The notes beneath the pieces are model-generated. The model saw nothing but the letters and a program-made list of their open reading frames with translations. It did not search any database and had not been told where the DNA came from. From the NCBI RefSeq assembly GCF_046250175.1, contig NZ_CP176468.1: a DNA stretch of 64,000 bases. One strand, written 5' to 3'. Positions 1-8,116 of the stretch are shown piece after piece (position 1 is the first letter of the stretch; every line of letters begins with the position of its first letter). The DNA is from Psychromonas sp030397575. Its GTDB lineage: Bacteria; Pseudomonadota; Gammaproteobacteria; Enterobacterales; Psychromonadaceae. A program made the position numbers and the translations under genes.

Positions 1-295
1 AATGCATATTACGCCTAAGTGAGTGAGTGAAAGCAAAAAAATTGCTATGTGCATTTTTAACTTAGCACATAGCATATTATGATCAATGTAAAATAGCACC
101 ACGAAAAACACAAGTTTATGTGCTTAGAAAAACTTGGATCTATATCAGTATAAATTCCCTTCGTGACCGCGTCACAAACTGTTATGGTCTCTTATATTTT
201 TTATTTGGAGAATGACTTAGCTATTTGTTAGAACTTAGTATTATTGAAAAGTAGTTGATATTATATACATGTGCATTTCAAAAGTGAGGTAACTA
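1..295. other. AT-rich non-coding region, possible 3' end of the island
   Basis: No frame reads as a protein on either strand. The stretch holds a perfect 10-bp stem (43-52 with 65-74), a short palindrome GTGAC-CGC-GTCAC at 163-175, and two copies of TGTGCATTT (48-56, 270-278) that also occurs at 25,797-25,805 beside the right border. The palindrome lies about 120 bp before the first gene and could be an operator. I see no convincing sigma-70 promoter. Confidence 0.5.
43..74 (+). repeat. Left copy of near-palindromic end repeat / hairpin
   Basis: TGCTATGTGC (43-52) is the exact reverse complement of GCACATAGCA (65-74), with a 12-nt loop. The 22 bases at 48-69 match 25,728-25,749 at 19 positions in the same orientation, differing only at repeat positions 7, 8 and 15. 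No run of T follows, so a terminator is less likely than a protein-binding site. Its partner sits next to the recombinase operon, so I read it as a candidate recombinase or attachment site. Confidence 0.55.
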
Positions 296-709
296 ATGGC
301 TAACGGACAACAAAAAGCAACCGAAAACCTAAGTTCATTTATCATCTGGCAAGCGACTATGACTGATGATGGGTTTAGACAAATTGTTTTCCGTGGCGGT
401 CTTAATCGTGGTGAAATTGCGAAGGCGTGTGGCTTTGGTAAGTCAGCTCTTAATCAAAATCCGCAAATAAAATCAGCCCTTAAAACACTTGAGGATGATT
501 TGCGAGCACGGAATGTATTACCTCAACTTAGTGAAAAAGCGAAAATTACTAAAGCAGAGCCTAAGCAATACGATAAAACAGCTTCTCAACGTATCAGGGA
601 AGCCAAAAGAGTGGCAGAGTTGGAGCAGAAGGTCTTAGAGCTAGCAGCCCGTTTGAAACGCTTTGAAGAGCTTTCAGAAGTGCTTTTAGAAATGGGAATC
701 GATGTATGA
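296..709 (+). CDS. Small HTH/coiled-coil protein, VPA1267-like
   Basis: This protein of 137 residues has an N-terminal half that looks like a short DNA-binding fold (motif NRGEIAKACGFGKSALNQNP near residues 38-57, a helix-turn-helix pattern). Its C-terminal half is charged and heptad-like (about 95-130, rich in R, E, K and L), probably a coiled coil. From memory the N-terminus resembles the VPA1267 family, found beside recombinase genes in Vibrio islands of the Gamma-Mobile-Trio type; I could not check this. An AGTGAGG ribosome site precedes ATG 296. The stop overlaps the next start (ATGA at 706-709), so it is translationally coupled to the helicase. Its role may be DNA recognition or helicase loading; that is inference. 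Confidence 0.7.
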   Translation: MANGQQKATENLSSFIIWQATMTDDGFRQIVFRGGLNRGEIAKACGFGKSALNQNPQIKSALKTLEDDLRARNVLPQLSEKAKITKAEPKQYDKTASQRIREAKRVAELEQKVLELAARLKRFEELSEVLLEMGIDV

Positions 710-2862
710 TAACTAAAATGGATTTCCGTGTTACCAGTGTGTATCAATATGATAAAAAATGGGTTTGTTTTAGTGGTGTTCCACTACAGGCTGGTAGCTT
801 CAAAGCTAAAACTGCAAAATGTATTGTGGTTGTTAAAACCAAGCCTGATATTTTGCCTATGGAACCTGTCACTGGTCAGCATTGGCGTATTACGGGTGTT
901 ATGGAATCCCGTAACGCGACACACGGCGATTTTATTATCACTGAGCTACATTTTATCGAACCAGAAAAACTTGAAGTAACCTTGCCACATGATGGTGAAA
1001 GTTTTATCCGTTTTATTGCCAAAGAAGCTGCTTTCAAAGGAATTGGAGAGGTCAAGGCGAGAGAACTTTGGTCTACTTTTGGCTCAGGCATATTTCCTGT
1101 TTTGGGCGCGAGAAATACTAGTAAACTTAGTGGAATACTTACTGACAAAGCCATTAATAGCTTGTTTGATGGTTATGAAAAGTACGCTAATTTAAGGTAT
1201 GCCACTTGGTTTGCTGACCGAAAAATATCACCGCAAATTCAGCACAGGTTATTTAAGTTCCATCAAGGAAGTTCCATTGATGCGATTAAAGCGAATCCTT
1301 ATCTATTGATCACGTTTGGTATGAGTTTTGAACAAGTAGATTGCATTGCACAGGCGAGCTTTGACGTTACACTTGAGGATGAAAGACGCTTAGTAGCTGC
1401 CGTCGAGTTTGCTCTTAAAAAATACGCGAGTAAAGGCGGTCATACCGTTGCATATCAAAACAATATTAAACCCGTTGTACAAGGCTTATTGAAAGATACC
1501 AAATTGACCAATAAAGCATTGGTTTGTGGTCATTCAAAGCATACTTACATTCTCAATCCCGAAACCGGTAGTTATCATCATACCTCTTTGTTGATCATGG
1601 AAAAAGTTGTAGCTAAGCGGTTACTTAAACTGGCTCAACAACCTTCTTATGCTACAAACCAAGCCCTTTTGACGGCTTACGATATAGCAACTCAAGAGTT
1701 ACCCTTTCCTTTAGCTGAAAAACAAGTAGATGCCGTCCGCTTTTCATTAGATAGGCGAGTGTCATGCATTACAGGTGGCGCAGGTACAGGAAAAACAACT
1801 GTATTACGTACTGTATTGAGGGGATATCACGCTCTTGAATATGATATAAAGGCGATTGCACTATCAGGCAGGGCTGCCATGCGTTTACATCAAAGTATCG
1901 GTTTTGAAACGTCAACAATAGCCCGATTCTTAAGAGATGATCCTATTGAGGATGATGTTAAGTGTATTGTGGTTATTGATGAAGCAAGTATGGTTGATTT
2001 GGGTACGATGTACCGCATAGTGCTTCACACTAATCCAAGCGTAAGGTTTTTGTTTGTCGGTGATCCGAATCAGTTACCACCAATAGGCGCAGGCTTGATC
2101 CTTGCTGATATCGTGAAATCAGGTGTGATCACGACTACCGAACTGGATATTGTGCAGCGACAAGATGCGACAACGGGCATTCCAGAGTATTCGCGTCTAG
2201 TGTGTCAGGGACAAGTACCTTCTGAGCTATCCATTGGTAATATCCATTTCCATGAAGTTGCGCTTGATTGTGTTACTGAAACCTGTGTCGAATTATATCG
2301 CCAAAATCCGAGCGAAAGTAGAGTTATCGCGGCGACCAAGAAAACCACCCTTGAAGTCAATACACAGTGCCAAACACAACTGAATGCAACGAACCCTATT
2401 CTTAAATTTATGGAGTATGGCGATCAATTCACAACAGATCTGCGATTAAATGATCCCGTGTTGTTTACTCAAAATAACTATGAAGCAGGTGTGCAGAACG
2501 GTAGCCTTGGCAAACTAATATCCATTAAGCAAACAGATAATAGCCTTGGTATTGTGCGGCTTGATGATAATGGTGCAGATATACCATTAACTAAATCGCT
2601 TTTAGACTCTCTAGATGCAGGTTATTGCATTACCTTGCATAAGGCGCAAGGATCGCAGTTCAAACGGGTGATTGTTGCCCTTGGGAAAACTAAGATGCAG
2701 GACAGAGCATGGATATATACAGCGATCACGCGTTCAGAACTTGAACTTCACATTGTTGGCACAAGAACGCGCTTTGAACAGGCTGTACGTAGTCTTAGCG
2801 CCCATCATATCCGTAAGACCTATTTAGCTACGCTTTTAAAAGAGACTCAACTTTCTTATTAA
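706..2862 (+). CDS. RecD2-like SF1B DNA helicase
   Basis: The protein has 718 residues. The N-terminus has a small beta-rich domain (about 1-90) and a helix-hairpin-helix segment with FKGIGEVKARELW (about 107-120), both usual in RecD2. The helicase core has Walker A GGAGTGKTT (about 357-365), motif II VVIDEASM (425-426 D-E), motif III FVGDPNQLPP, and motif VI region LHKAQGSQ (about 644-651). SF1B enzymes of this kind unwind DNA 5' to 3'. ATG 706 overlaps the previous stop; a second ATG at 718 is possible. Its 3' end overlaps a small opposite-strand gene by 35 bp. It lacks partners RecB/RecC, so it acts alone or with its small neighbour, either for island maintenance or for defence. Confidence 0.85.
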   Translation: MITKMDFRVTSVYQYDKKWVCFSGVPLQAGSFKAKTAKCIVVVKTKPDILPMEPVTGQHWRITGVMESRNATHGDFIITELHFIEPEKLEVTLPHDGESFIRFIAKEAAFKGIGEVKARELWSTFGSGIFPVLGARNTSKLSGILTDKAINSLFDGYEKYANLRYATWFADRKISPQIQHRLFKFHQGSSIDAIKANPYLLITFGMSFEQVDCIAQASFDVTLEDERRLVAAVEFALKKYASKGGHTVAYQNNIKPVVQGLLKDTKLTNKALVCGHSKHTYILNPETGSYHHTSLLIMEKVVAKRLLKLAQQPSYATNQALLTAYDIATQELPFPLAEKQVDAVRFSLDRRVSCITGGAGTGKTTVLRTVLRGYHALEYDIKAIALSGRAAMRLHQSIGFETSTIARFLRDDPIEDDVKCIVVIDEASMVDLGTMYRIVLHTNPSVRFLFVGDPNQLPPIGAGLILADIVKSGVITTTELDIVQRQDATTGIPEYSRLVCQGQVPSELSIGNIHFHEVALDCVTETCVELYRQNPSESRVIAATKKTTLEVNTQCQTQLNATNPILKFMEYGDQFTTDLRLNDPVLFTQNNYEAGVQNGSLGKLISIKQTDNSLGIVRLDDNGADIPLTKSLLDSLDAGYCITLHKAQGSQFKRVIVALGKTKMQDRAWIYTAITRSELELHIVGTRTRFEQAVRSLSAHHIRKTYLATLLKETQLSY

Positions 2863-3040
2863 ATGCAATATGCTGCTCATGATTATCCGTTACATTACAA
2901 ACAGTAAGGTTTGTAATTTTTACCACTACCATAAAGTCGTGGATCATTGCACCCAATTTTTTATAAGCGATTGAAATATCATTAACATTACAATGAATTG
3001 TTAGCCTTGATTTTCCTTCCGTAACTCCAAATGTAACCAT
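2828..3040 (-). CDS. Small unknown protein downstream of HerA
   Basis: This open frame of 70 residues starts 20 nt after the herA stop and runs in the same direction, so it could be the third gene of the SIR2-HerA operon. The sequence is mixed and not low-complexity, with alternating hydrophobic stretches (MVVVKITNLTVCNV) suggesting beta strands. I recognise no family. A GGAG lies about 12 nt before ATG, which is longer than ideal, and the end overlaps the convergent helicase gene by 35 bp. These points keep confidence moderate. If real, it may be an accessory or regulator of the SIR2-HerA pair. Confidence 0.45.
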   Translation of the reverse strand: MVTFGVTEGKSRLTIHCNVNDISIAYKKLGAMIHDFMVVVKITNLTVCNVTDNHEQHIAFNKKVESLLKA

Positions 3041-3060
3041 TTATCAATTCAATCTCCATT

Positions 3061-4791
3061 CTAAATTCTCCAGCTACTTGAAAAGCTTGCACTTTTAGAT
3101 GTTGGTTCATTATCTGGTTTTTTCATTTTTACTGTCATCGGGAATGGAAAGTCGACACCTAGAAGTAGTGCCTCACCTTGCCCTAACACAGGCAAAAAAG
3201 AAGCTGAACGTTGGTCTATTGCCCCAACAGCTTTTTTAACAATGTCTTGATCCAACTGGTTCGTTAACCTATGAACGATCAGCGTACCAATTTGGCTCAG
3301 TACATCTTCTGGTATGTCGCGTGGCCTTTGAGTGGCAATTACAGTATTCAAGCCGTATTTACGCCCCTCTTTAGCAATATTACCAAAAGCATCAAGTTCA
3401 AATCGATTTGTATCTTCACCAACTTTTTTATTAAGAAATTGATGTGCTTCATCGATAAATACTAATAAAGGTTGCTCATGGTTAATTAAACCTTTTCTTG
3501 CGGCTGACAAGAGTTTTCGACCAATAGCATTAACCAATATTTCACGCGAGTTTGCTTCAAAAGGAACCTCAGATAAATCTAAGCGAATTACCTTTTTATT
3601 ACTTTGAGGAGAACAAAAATTATCAATTAAATTTGGAATTGTTGTAAGCGCCGGAGCAACATCTATCATCCATTTCAAATTAGGATTACTCGCATAAGCT
3701 TTAATTCTAGAAATAAGATTAAGACAATGCCCAACATCATTATCAGCACGATTTCCCCAAATAGTTTGATCTGGATTATTTGCATATCCACCATTAGGCC
3801 ATACACACTCATTTACTATTTGATCTGCAATATTTTTGAAGTTCCAAGGAGTCTTGTGCATTAAGCCATTCATAGCCAATAGCGAATTTTCAAATGGTAA
3901 TTTAGGTTGACCAGATTTAACTAAAAGCCAATTAGGCGTCATAGTTAATCCATGGTTTGGTTGTTGATAATATTGAGTAACTACTTTCTGACTTTCAATT
4001 GCTGCATCTAATTTTGGAGCTTGGCTTTGTGCCGATGGTCTTAAGAAAGCTCGAATATCTGAATCAGTAAATTGCCAATGTGGGAAAGTGACTTTATTTT
4101 CTGCGGTTGCACTTGGGTGATCGCCAACATAATAACTCGAGCAAGGTAATGAGCTATATTCACCAGTTGGATCTATTATAATCGCTTTACCACCTGCTTT
4201 TTGCACTTGCTCTATAATGTTTGTCATTGAAAAGCTTTTCCCGCCCCCTGTCGCACCTAAAATCGCACAGTGCCGTGAAAAAAGTTTTTCCGGTGTAACA
4301 TGAATAGTGACCGAGTCATCATGGGGCAAATTAGCTAAAGGAAGATGAATCTGATTAATCAAATCATCCTGTTTACCTTCTGCAAGTAATGATACTAAAT
4401 ATGGGTGTGCAGAATAAATCTGACTGCCTAAGCGAGGGTGTTGTTTTATACCTTTGTAATTCAGGCCATTTGAAGGGTTTAGACTAACTAATATTTGAAC
4501 TAATCCAATGGGATGATTTTCAGTAGGTTTGTCTGCCAACCCATCCACACTGAGGCGTTCACCACCTTCAATCCAGACTTTAACTAAACGTCCCAATATT
4601 GCTGTCTCACCGACATCTATAAAAACAAACTCATTTACTTCTCCGGCGGCAATTCTATTACCAAATGACCAACTAGGCTCACCAGAACCCGCTTTTGACA
4701 AGTTAACAATTATTTCAGTCGCAGAGACATTGATGACACTACCGATTCTTCTTGTAGAGTCGTAAGGTGAAAACCATTCTTGTGAGTCCAT
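3061..4791 (-). CDS. herA: HerA-family ATPase of a SIR2-HerA defence pair
   Basis: The protein has 576 residues. The N-terminal third is the beta-barrel HAS-like region, followed by Walker A GATGGGKS (179-186), a nearby DPTGEY motif, and Walker B LLVFIDEAHQFLN. The late ATQRPRDIPEDVLSQIGT segment is typical of HerA/FtsK-like hexameric translocases. ATG 4791 is 13 nt after the SIR2 stop, with AAGGTG upstream, so the two genes are co-translated. In known SIR2-HerA systems the two proteins form a large complex in which HerA controls SIR2 NADase or nuclease activity upon phage infection. That function is by family; the sequence shows only the domains and the pairing. Confidence 0.88.
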   Translation of the reverse strand: MDSQEWFSPYDSTRRIGSVINVSATEIIVNLSKAGSGEPSWSFGNRIAAGEVNEFVFIDVGETAILGRLVKVWIEGGERLSVDGLADKPTENHPIGLVQILVSLNPSNGLNYKGIKQHPRLGSQIYSAHPYLVSLLAEGKQDDLINQIHLPLANLPHDDSVTIHVTPEKLFSRHCAILGATGGGKSFSMTNIIEQVQKAGGKAIIIDPTGEYSSLPCSSYYVGDHPSATAENKVTFPHWQFTDSDIRAFLRPSAQSQAPKLDAAIESQKVVTQYYQQPNHGLTMTPNWLLVKSGQPKLPFENSLLAMNGLMHKTPWNFKNIADQIVNECVWPNGGYANNPDQTIWGNRADNDVGHCLNLISRIKAYASNPNLKWMIDVAPALTTIPNLIDNFCSPQSNKKVIRLDLSEVPFEANSREILVNAIGRKLLSAARKGLINHEQPLLVFIDEAHQFLNKKVGEDTNRFELDAFGNIAKEGRKYGLNTVIATQRPRDIPEDVLSQIGTLIVHRLTNQLDQDIVKKAVGAIDQRSASFLPVLGQGEALLLGVDFPFPMTVKMKKPDNEPTSKSASFSSSWRI

Positions 4792-4804
4792 TTATATCAT
4801 CACC

Positions 4805-6061
4805 TTATTTCATTTTTGCAGCTAGATTTTCAAATAACTTGAATAGATCGTCTTCAGGGCTTTTTGATCTTCGTTCTGGTAATAAAGTTGAAAACTGTTC
4901 AAAGGTTGAATCTAAAATCGCTATCCTACCATCACCATGATCTATTGCCGACTTCAGCAACTGTCTAATCTCACTATTAAAAGAACCATTTTCATTAAAA
5001 GGATCTTTAGTCGCTACCATCAACATAAACTCAGGGTTAGTTCGTAAAGCCATCGTTAAAGCATTATTGATATGTTTATCATTAAAACCAAAACCTAAAC
5101 AAAGCACACCTGTTCTAGGCTTTTTAACTGCATCTAAAAATGATGTCATCATGTCTAAATATGGTGAGTCATATGAGGTCTGGTACTTGCTGCTGCTGGG
5201 ATAAATAAAAACAGGAGAGCCAGTTGTACTATCCGCAGATATTTTCCTGATCCTACCATTCACTTTTCGCCAATCAACAGAACCGTGCATTTTGTATAAC
5301 TGAAAAACATTAGGAAGGTATGCACCTTCACTACTTAATGATTGCGCTCTGTTCACTATGTCATAGTTAAACCACATCGGATTAAAATAGGAAGGATTTG
5401 AATATTCAAAACCATCTATGACAACAAACCCTGTATTTGATGCAGCATGTTCAAATGCTAAGTCATAATTAGTCGTGAAGAGTTTTAACCTCTGTTGCTG
5501 AGCTCCTCTTCGTCCAACGGCACGAATAAATTTATCATGGCTTATCCATTCGGCGGGTAGGGGGATTAAATCAGTAAAATTAGTTTTATCGAGTATTATT
5601 TGCTTGGCTTGCTCTAAGAATTTTGTTACTTGATTTGTTCTCGCATTTGACAAATTCCCAACAGCTAGAGATGAATCACATAGAGATAACAAAAGCTCAA
5701 TATCAGCCTTAGCACTGCCATTATCTTCTTTAAGTGGTTGCAAATCATCGTACTTTGTCGCCTTAAGTACGAGCTTAAATAACTGCTCATCTGCTAAACG
5801 ACAATATTCCCACAAGTGCCACATACTAGGTGCTATTGGTGGTTCTACGTTTGGCTTATTAAATGTCAAAGATGTACCCGAACCAGCTAATATTACTAAG
5901 TTATCGATATCGAGAATTTTATTAATAAAACGAAAGAATAGTTTTAATTCATCGTTTTCATCTTCATTATTTAAATCAATTTCAAAAGGTTCTCTGCGAC
6001 CTGAAACATTATCTTTTTTTACGTCTGAAGAAAGAAATTTCACTTTTGATTGAATGTTCAT
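4805..6061 (-). CDS. SIR2-domain protein of a SIR2-HerA defence pair
   Basis: The product has 418 residues from ATG 6061. I chose this start over 6085 because AAGGATAAGA directly precedes it. SIR2 marks are LAGSGTS (about 58-64, the NAD-binding GAGxS region), TTNYDLAFE, and KMHGSVDW, where the histidine is the expected catalytic base. A late GFGFNDKHI segment is also typical of defence SIR2 proteins. Such proteins cleave NAD+ and stop growth of infected cells. It is the first gene of the unit with herA, 13 nt apart. The 151-nt gap upstream to the AAA/TOPRIM gene suggests its own promoter, although read-through from the restriction operon is possible. Confidence 0.88.
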   Translation of the reverse strand: MNIQSKVKFLSSDVKKDNVSGRREPFEIDLNNEDENDELKLFFRFINKILDIDNLVILAGSGTSLTFNKPNVEPPIAPSMWHLWEYCRLADEQLFKLVLKATKYDDLQPLKEDNGSAKADIELLLSLCDSSLAVGNLSNARTNQVTKFLEQAKQIILDKTNFTDLIPLPAEWISHDKFIRAVGRRGAQQQRLKLFTTNYDLAFEHAASNTGFVVIDGFEYSNPSYFNPMWFNYDIVNRAQSLSSEGAYLPNVFQLYKMHGSVDWRKVNGRIRKISADSTTGSPVFIYPSSSKYQTSYDSPYLDMMTSFLDAVKKPRTGVLCLGFGFNDKHINNALTMALRTNPEFMLMVATKDPFNENGSFNSEIRQLLKSAIDHGDGRIAILDSTFEQFSTLLPERRSKSPEDDLFKLFENLAAKMK

Positions 6062-6212
6062 TCTTATCCTTAAGTCTATTCTCACGTTATTAGCTAAAAA
6101 ATTGAATTACATTTGTGCATAACAAGGACTGAAATTACATACATAATTCACCAATAATAACCCTAAATTTTTAAGATGAAATATGCTTCTAAATCGTCAT
6201 TAGAAGTTGTTC

Positions 6213-8114
6213 TTAAGCGGCCTCAACATTTTCATCCTCAGCAATAATTGACTTGATTAATTCAAACATAGGTTTGAAAATTTCAAAGGCATGCTCTTCC
6301 AATTGAGGAACATAATCTTGGGCAAATTGGACTTTATTGCTATTAAATACGATTCGCTCCCCGCCACAAGATGTTTGTTCTTTCTTAAAATATATATCTA
6401 ATAAATCTTCTTTATAGAAAAGTAGCTCCACAGCCATATGAGAGTCAGAACCTTTACCCCAAGGAGTATTATCCTCCTGTAAAACCTGTCTTTTCACAGC
6501 GGCAATGTTTGGCACTGGTAATAACATAGCGAACTGGTTAGTCATTACGTTTTTAAACTTCAATTGCCTAGTCAGCCCCTTAAAAGGATCAACCTCGATA
6601 TCTTTCCCTTTCTTGGATATTCCATTCCAATCATCAAATGCCTCATCAAAATCAAAAAGAGCAAAAAACTTTCTTTCCGGATGATTTTGTCTAAGCTCTT
6701 CACGAGACATCAAATTTCTTAGAAACTGTCGGTCAAATGCATTGTGAATACAAAATGGCCTTGGTTCATCTTGATAGAGTTTTTTCCAAGCAATATCTAA
6801 TATGTACTCATCTGAAATTCCTTCAGTAAACAATACTGGTTGGTCTGAATTCTTAAGGTATGTCGAGATACTCATTATCGTTTCATTTTCATCTAATAAT
6901 ATTTTATCTCCAGACAGAGCTTTAATTGCATCCCCTTTACATATTGTAACAATTTCAGAATCACCATTTTCTGCTTTTTGAATACTATTAAGTGTAGGTT
7001 TCGACGACGCCATTAGAGTTGCGGCACTATGACTAGTCATAAGCACTTGATTGGTTGATGCAGCCGGATCAGAAATACTCTCCATTTGTGAAAGAAAATC
7101 AAATTGCCATTCTGGGTGTAAAAATGAATCAGGCTCATCTAACAATGTAATACTGTTTTTTGACTTAAAGATCTCTGTTAACGAATAAATATAAACTGAC
7201 TGGAATTGACCATCACTAAAGAAATCCAAATCAATTTCCGTACCGTCTGTAAGCATCAAATCTGCTTGAATATCATCTAACATTTCGAGTGTCTTCAAGT
7301 TATCAAACATACCAAATAAACTTGCTGAATCTAAGCCTGAGAATTCCTCTTGGAACAACGTAATATCAATCTTAAGTTCATAATGCCGCTCTACACCGTT
7401 ATAGATATCTCTATGTTGAAACTCTCCCCTGATACATTTCTGTAGGCGATCTACGAACTCTTTTGGCAAGGCTTTAAGCCCCCAATAATGGGTTCTCGTA
7501 TCAAACTCTTCTATTGTTACATCTTTTGCATAAGTTTTTCGTGGCCGTTTAAGCTTAAGAGTAATGGACGTTTGCTCTTCGCGTAATCCAAGCTTCTCGA
7601 AAACAAATTTTCTTGCTTGATTATCTGATGGCAAACAAATAATTAAGGATAATAAAAGTTGCTTATACTCTGTTCCAATACCAATGAATATTCGGCTATC
7701 GTCAATTTCTACCTTATCAATATTTCTACGATAATTACGTTCATATTTATCTAATAATCCCGAAATATTTGAGTTTTGTCCTGAATAATAAACCAACACA
7801 TTGTCAGGGAAGTAGTTAATATCACCCCCATCTATATTAGAAGATAATTTTTGTTGGTCGTACTCCCAATAAACATATTGCTCATTAATACTGTAACCTA
7901 ATTTATACGCAAAACTGGGAGCAAAAGGTTCTGTTCTATTTTTTATTTTGACTTCATATATATGTCGGAATATATCTAATAAAGCCTCAAAAAAGTTAGA
8001 TTTCCCAGAACCATTTTTACCAACAAAAAGTTCTAAAAATGACGCTGATTCAAAATCTAGATTTAGATTTTTTAAGTTTTTGTATTCACTTATAAAAATA
8101 GAATTTAAACGCAT
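6213..8114 (-). CDS. ABC-type ATPase with C-terminal TOPRIM-like domain (OLD/PARIS-like)
   Basis: The protein has 633 residues. Walker A is GKNGSGKSN (32-40), the signature-like motif is FSDGQFQS, and Walker B is LLDEPDSFLHPEW followed by a SMC/OLD-type MTSHSAAT switch. A TOPRIM-like half follows: FTEGISDEY (Glu near 431) and FALFDFDEAFDD (acidic pair near 487-490). This ATPase plus TOPRIM architecture is that of OLD nucleases and fused PARIS-type proteins. The start is 2 nt after the hsdS stop, so it is the last gene of the type I restriction operon. That placement suggests either a guard of the restriction enzyme or a second defence layer expressed with it. Exact subfamily is not resolved. 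Confidence 0.8.
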   Translation of the reverse strand: MRLNSIFISEYKNLKNLNLDFESASFLELFVGKNGSGKSNFFEALLDIFRHIYEVKIKNRTEPFAPSFAYKLGYSINEQYVYWEYDQQKLSSNIDGGDINYFPDNVLVYYSGQNSNISGLLDKYERNYRRNIDKVEIDDSRIFIGIGTEYKQLLLSLIICLPSDNQARKFVFEKLGLREEQTSITLKLKRPRKTYAKDVTIEEFDTRTHYWGLKALPKEFVDRLQKCIRGEFQHRDIYNGVERHYELKIDITLFQEEFSGLDSASLFGMFDNLKTLEMLDDIQADLMLTDGTEIDLDFFSDGQFQSVYIYSLTEIFKSKNSITLLDEPDSFLHPEWQFDFLSQMESISDPAASTNQVLMTSHSAATLMASSKPTLNSIQKAENGDSEIVTICKGDAIKALSGDKILLDENETIMSISTYLKNSDQPVLFTEGISDEYILDIAWKKLYQDEPRPFCIHNAFDRQFLRNLMSREELRQNHPERKFFALFDFDEAFDDWNGISKKGKDIEVDPFKGLTRQLKFKNVMTNQFAMLLPVPNIAAVKRQVLQEDNTPWGKGSDSHMAVELLFYKEDLLDIYFKKEQTSCGGERIVFNSNKVQFAQDYVPQLEEHAFEIFKPMFELIKSIIAEDENVEAA

Positions 8115-8116
8115 TA

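Noticed and set aside
1..47. Possible continuation of the broken permease on the minus strand at the window start
   Set aside because: One frame is hydrophobic but does not match the expected permease segment, and 47 bases are too few to decide.
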